A stretch of DNA of 64,000 nucleotides, taken from NCBI GenBank assembly GCA_002425185.1, contig DILT01000009.1:39114-103113 (forward strand). The letters are read 5' to 3'. Origin of the DNA: Flammeovirgaceae bacterium UBA5585. Its GTDB lineage: Bacteria > Bacteroidota > Bacteroidia > Cytophagales > Cyclobacteriaceae. Every line of letters starts with the position of its first letter. Position 1 is the stretch's first letter. Positions 61,886-64,000 of the stretch are shown here, piece after piece. The translations under genes were made by a program, and so were the position numbers. Below the pieces are notes generated by a model, which did not search any database, was not told the origin of the DNA, and worked only from the letters and a program-made list of their open reading frames with translations.

Positions 61886-62581
61886 TTATTTGCACACCAC
61901 TCCATCCACATAATTGACAATCACATCCAACTTGGTTGCGGTGTCGCTGCCGAGAAAATCTTTTATGTCGGTTAGTTTAATGGTGCTTTTATAAGCTTCC
62001 AAAAAAGGAATAGAAAGGGGTGTATACGACCAATGCCAGCGTTCTTCTTCATAGCCGGTGCGGCCGTTTACTTTGGAGGTGTAGGGCTGACAGAAACCAT
62101 ACTCGTGCGCATGGGCATTGAGCCATTCATAAATTTTTAATCCTTCACCGGAATCAAAGTATTCGTTGTTCAAATCATTCAAGTCCATATCGGTACCCCA
62201 ATGATGGCGCGAGGTACCCGGCATGGAGGAAAACAATAAAATCTTTTTCGCCCGGTCGGCTTCATTTTTAATGGAGGCTTCCGCCATCCACTTTCGTTCC
62301 CATATTGCCTTTTGCTGGAAATAATTGCGTGTAGCCGAGATAATCACCAGGTTAACACCATCAGCTTTTGCTGCTTCGGCCATGCGGATAAACGCTTCGT
62401 AGGTTTCCTTACGCAGGTATGCGCCCTTAGCGGAACCGCCTGTATACTGATCATCCAACTGCACAAACCGGGCATCCTGGTGGGGGTTGAACTTGCCAAG
62501 CAGGTAGTTTTTGTCAACATCCTGAGCGGTAACAATTGCGCTAAGCAGGCTAAAACAGAACAGCATTAAAACGGGCTTCAT
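61886..62581 (-). CDS. D-alanyl-D-alanine carboxypeptidase family protein (VanY, M15B)
   Basis: The 231-residue product has a signal peptide (about 1-19, ending VTAQ) and the VanY/M15B zinc motifs: SRHHWGTDMDL (S-x-H-x3-G-x2-x-D) and RWHWSY near the C-terminus. It should trim D-Ala from, or hydrolyse D,L links in, peptidoglycan peptides in the periplasm. It is convergent with the MscS gene, with 7 bp between stops. Confidence 0.88.
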   Translation of the reverse strand: MKPVLMLFCFSLLSAIVTAQDVDKNYLLGKFNPHQDARFVQLDDQYTGGSAKGAYLRKETYEAFIRMAEAAKADGVNLVIISATRNYFQQKAIWERKWMAEASIKNEADRAKKILLFSSMPGTSRHHWGTDMDLNDLNNEYFDSGEGLKIYEWLNAHAHEYGFCQPYTSKVNGRTGYEEERWHWSYTPLSIPFLEAYKSTIKLTDIKDFLGSDTATKLDVIVNYVDGVVCK

Positions 62582-62663
62582 AGGCTTGTTTTATTACAAA
62601 AAAGAAGCCTAAAGCTAAAACTTTACCGTAAATCAGGAAAATGGCAACTTTTCGATTAGCTAC

Positions 62664-62753
62664 ACCACAAAGCGCGCAAAGGTTGCACGAAGAACACCGA
62701 GATTGATCTGCTTACCTTTTTGAACTCCGTGTACACTTTGTGTTCTCTGTGGT
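62664..62753. repeat. Intergenic inverted repeat (ACCACAAAG family), copy 2
   Basis: ACCACAAAG (62664-62672) faces CTTTGTG (62736-62742) and TGTGGT (62748-62753). Size, terminal arms and internal order match the element at 60645-60728. It fills the spacer between the carboxypeptidase and DAHP synthase genes. Confidence 0.7.
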
Positions 62754-62764
62754 AAAAAGAAAAC

Positions 62765-63868
62765 CTAAACCTTCACATCAGCTTTATTCATGATTTTGGT
62801 TTGCACCTGTATGGATTCCTGGTGAACAAGTTTCAGCATTTCCCTTGAAAACTCTTCGCTTAAGCCCATGGCCAGACCCAATGCAACGCGTGTATGGATA
62901 ATTTCTTCCCACCGGTTTACCTGTAGTATGGTAACCTGGTTCTCTTTTTTAAACTGACCAATCTTTTCAGAAATTTTCATACGTGCTGCAAACTTCTGCA
63001 TGATCTCATCATCCAGCTGGTCGATCTGCTCGCGGAAAACACTTAACGAATCTTTCACATTTTTGTCATCAGGCGATGGTGTGCGCACCACCAATCCCTT
63101 CACAATTTTAGCCAGCACAGCCGGAGTTACCTGTTGTTTGGCATCACTCCACGCAGCATCGGGATTAATATGACTTTCAATCATTAATCCGGCCATATCC
63201 AGATCGAGCGCCTTTTGTGCAATGAATGGAATCAACTCACGTGTGCCGCAAATATGACTGGGGTCGCAAATAATATCCAGTTCAGGAATTCGTGTTTTTA
63301 GTTCAATGGCCAGGTCCCACATGGGTGCATTACGAAAGGGACCTTTTTCAAATGAAGAAAATCCACGGTGTATAGCAGCAAGTTTGGTAATGCCTGCTTT
63401 ATTCAAGCGCTCAAGCGCACCAATCCATAATTCCAGATCAGGGTTAACCGGATTCTTTACCAACACCGGCACATCAACGCCTTTCAAGGCATCAGCAATT
63501 TCCTGAACGGAAAATGGATTCACGGTTGATCGGGCCCCTACCCACAGTATATCAACGCCAAGTTTCAAACAGGCTTCTACATGCGCAGCATTCGCCACTT
63601 CGGTTGCTACGGGCAAACCTGTTTCCTTCTTTGCTTGTATGAGCCAGTTTAAACCTTCGAGCCCCATGCCTTCAAACTGGCCAGGGCGCGTGCGGGGCTT
63701 CCATATACCTGCGCGTAATACATGCACATTGCCCGTAGCTGCCAATTGTTTTGCTGTAGTGATTACTTGTTGCTCGGTTTCCGCACTGCAGGGCCCGCTG
63801 ATGATTAACGGGTGGTGGGCGGTGGGCGCCCAGGTATTTATAGGTTCCAATTGTAGTTCCTTTTTCAT
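62765..63868 (-). CDS. DAHP synthase fused to a C-terminal chorismate mutase
   Basis: The 367-residue product has an N-terminal DAHP synthase barrel of the short Ibeta-like type (PLIISGPCSAETEQQV, RAGIWKPRTRPGQFEG, ILWVGARSTVNPFSVQEIA, VKNPVNPD, IHRGFSSFEK, CDPSHICGTREL) and a C-terminal AroQ chorismate mutase (about 275-367: VFREQIDQLDDEIMQKFAARMKISEKIGQFKKENQ). It starts the shikimate pathway and also makes prephenate. Fusions in this order are known from Prevotella and relatives, where the mutase domain mediates prephenate feedback. A single chain thus links entry and branch-point reactions. The start is ATG at 63868. Confidence 0.92.
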   Translation of the reverse strand: MKKELQLEPINTWAPTAHHPLIISGPCSAETEQQVITTAKQLAATGNVHVLRAGIWKPRTRPGQFEGMGLEGLNWLIQAKKETGLPVATEVANAAHVEACLKLGVDILWVGARSTVNPFSVQEIADALKGVDVPVLVKNPVNPDLELWIGALERLNKAGITKLAAIHRGFSSFEKGPFRNAPMWDLAIELKTRIPELDIICDPSHICGTRELIPFIAQKALDLDMAGLMIESHINPDAAWSDAKQQVTPAVLAKIVKGLVVRTPSPDDKNVKDSLSVFREQIDQLDDEIMQKFAARMKISEKIGQFKKENQVTILQVNRWEEIIHTRVALGLAMGLSEEFSREMLKLVHQESIQVQTKIMNKADVKV

Positions 63869-63873
63869 AAATC

Positions 63874-63996
63874 TTAAATCGTGTTAGAGGTTTGTGTTAT
63901 TTTAAGTGTTGTGCCATTTGCGTTTGCTAAATTCTTGTCGGGGGTTTTGCCTTCAACCCCGTCCAGTATTCTTCTGATGTGATTTGCTTCTGTCAT
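63874..63996 (-). CDS. Short ORF or gene end upstream of DAHP synthase
   Basis: On the minus strand an open frame of 40 codons from ATG at 63996 ends 5 nt before the DAHP synthase start. No in-frame stop precedes the ATG before the window edge, so it may instead be the C-terminus of a longer gene. The peptide (MTEANHIRRILDGVEGKTPD and onward) has no aromatic run, so it is not a Phe/Tyr/Trp leader. I recognise no family. Confidence 0.3.
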   Translation of the reverse strand: MTEANHIRRILDGVEGKTPDKNLANANGTTLKITQTSNTI

Positions 63997-64000
63997 AATT

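Noticed and set aside
1..64000. CRISPR array, prophage, insertion sequence or defence system
   Set aside because: No regularly spaced direct repeats, transposase, integrase, capsid, restriction or toxin-antitoxin genes were seen. The repeats present are isolated inverted elements.

Overview
The window looks like chromosome of a Bacteroidota bacterium, most likely of the Cytophagales type. Evidence: secreted proteins with type IX secretion (T9SS) C-terminal signals of both the gliding-associated CHU_C kind and the short beta-sandwich kind; promoters of the Bacteroidota form TTTG-N19/20-TAnnTTTG just upstream of genes; near absence of Shine-Dalgarno sequences; a DAHP synthase-chorismate mutase fusion; a zinc-site-less tRNA-guanine transglycosylase; and families of inverted intergenic repeats. 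I see no phage, transposase, CRISPR array or integrase. It reads as stable core genome.

Layout. 1-5.0 kb: the 5' half of a tRNA-Lys gene, a TPR/SH3-like membrane protein, a large T9SS type B protein and rlmD. 5.2-8.1 kb: a divergent pair of beta-eliminating lyases; specificity residues assign one as tryptophanase and the other as tyrosine phenol-lyase. 8.2-25.3 kb: a block for isoleucine, valine, threonine and leucine synthesis (ilvE-ilvD-ilvB-ilvN-ilvC-ilvA, thrA-thrB-thrC, leuC-leuD-leuB-leuA). 25.4-31.7 kb: acyltransferase, T9SS-exported sugar dehydrogenase, then a leftward group rsmG / unknown / ECF sigma factor / glycosyltransferase. 31.8-38.4 kb: tgt, an LptF/G-type permease, an EamA transporter, ispE, fabI, a membrane protein with two CxxC knuckles, murI. 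38.5-50.6 kb: TPR histidine kinase, a long PurF-like protein, EVE-domain protein, two paralogous exported proteins, pyrR-pyrB, cystathionine beta-synthase, and a TPR sensor that lacks the ATPase half of a kinase. 50.6-64 kb: OmpA-like protein, PBP1C with an alpha-2-macroglobulin, MscS channel, D,D-carboxypeptidase-like protein, and the DAHP synthase-chorismate mutase.

The most interesting finding is in the control of the amino-acid block. Two very short ORFs are textbook leader peptides. A 37-codon one upstream of ilvE carries ten consecutive Ile/Leu/Val codons and is followed by a GAAA-loop intrinsic terminator whose 3' arm is copied inside the end of the peptide gene, giving a mutually exclusive antiterminator. 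A 26-codon one upstream of thrA has 10 Thr and 3 Ile codons. A gapless relative of the ilv terminator and 5'UTR, ending in the same 13-nt motif ACTAACAGTTGTT, precedes leuC but has no convincing leader peptide. The LeuA here lacks the usual allosteric C-terminal domain and the acetolactate synthase regulatory subunit is minimal, so transcriptional attenuation may carry much of the control. Several spacers in the block also carry copies of a CGAATAACGAACAAC repeat able to fold into hairpins.
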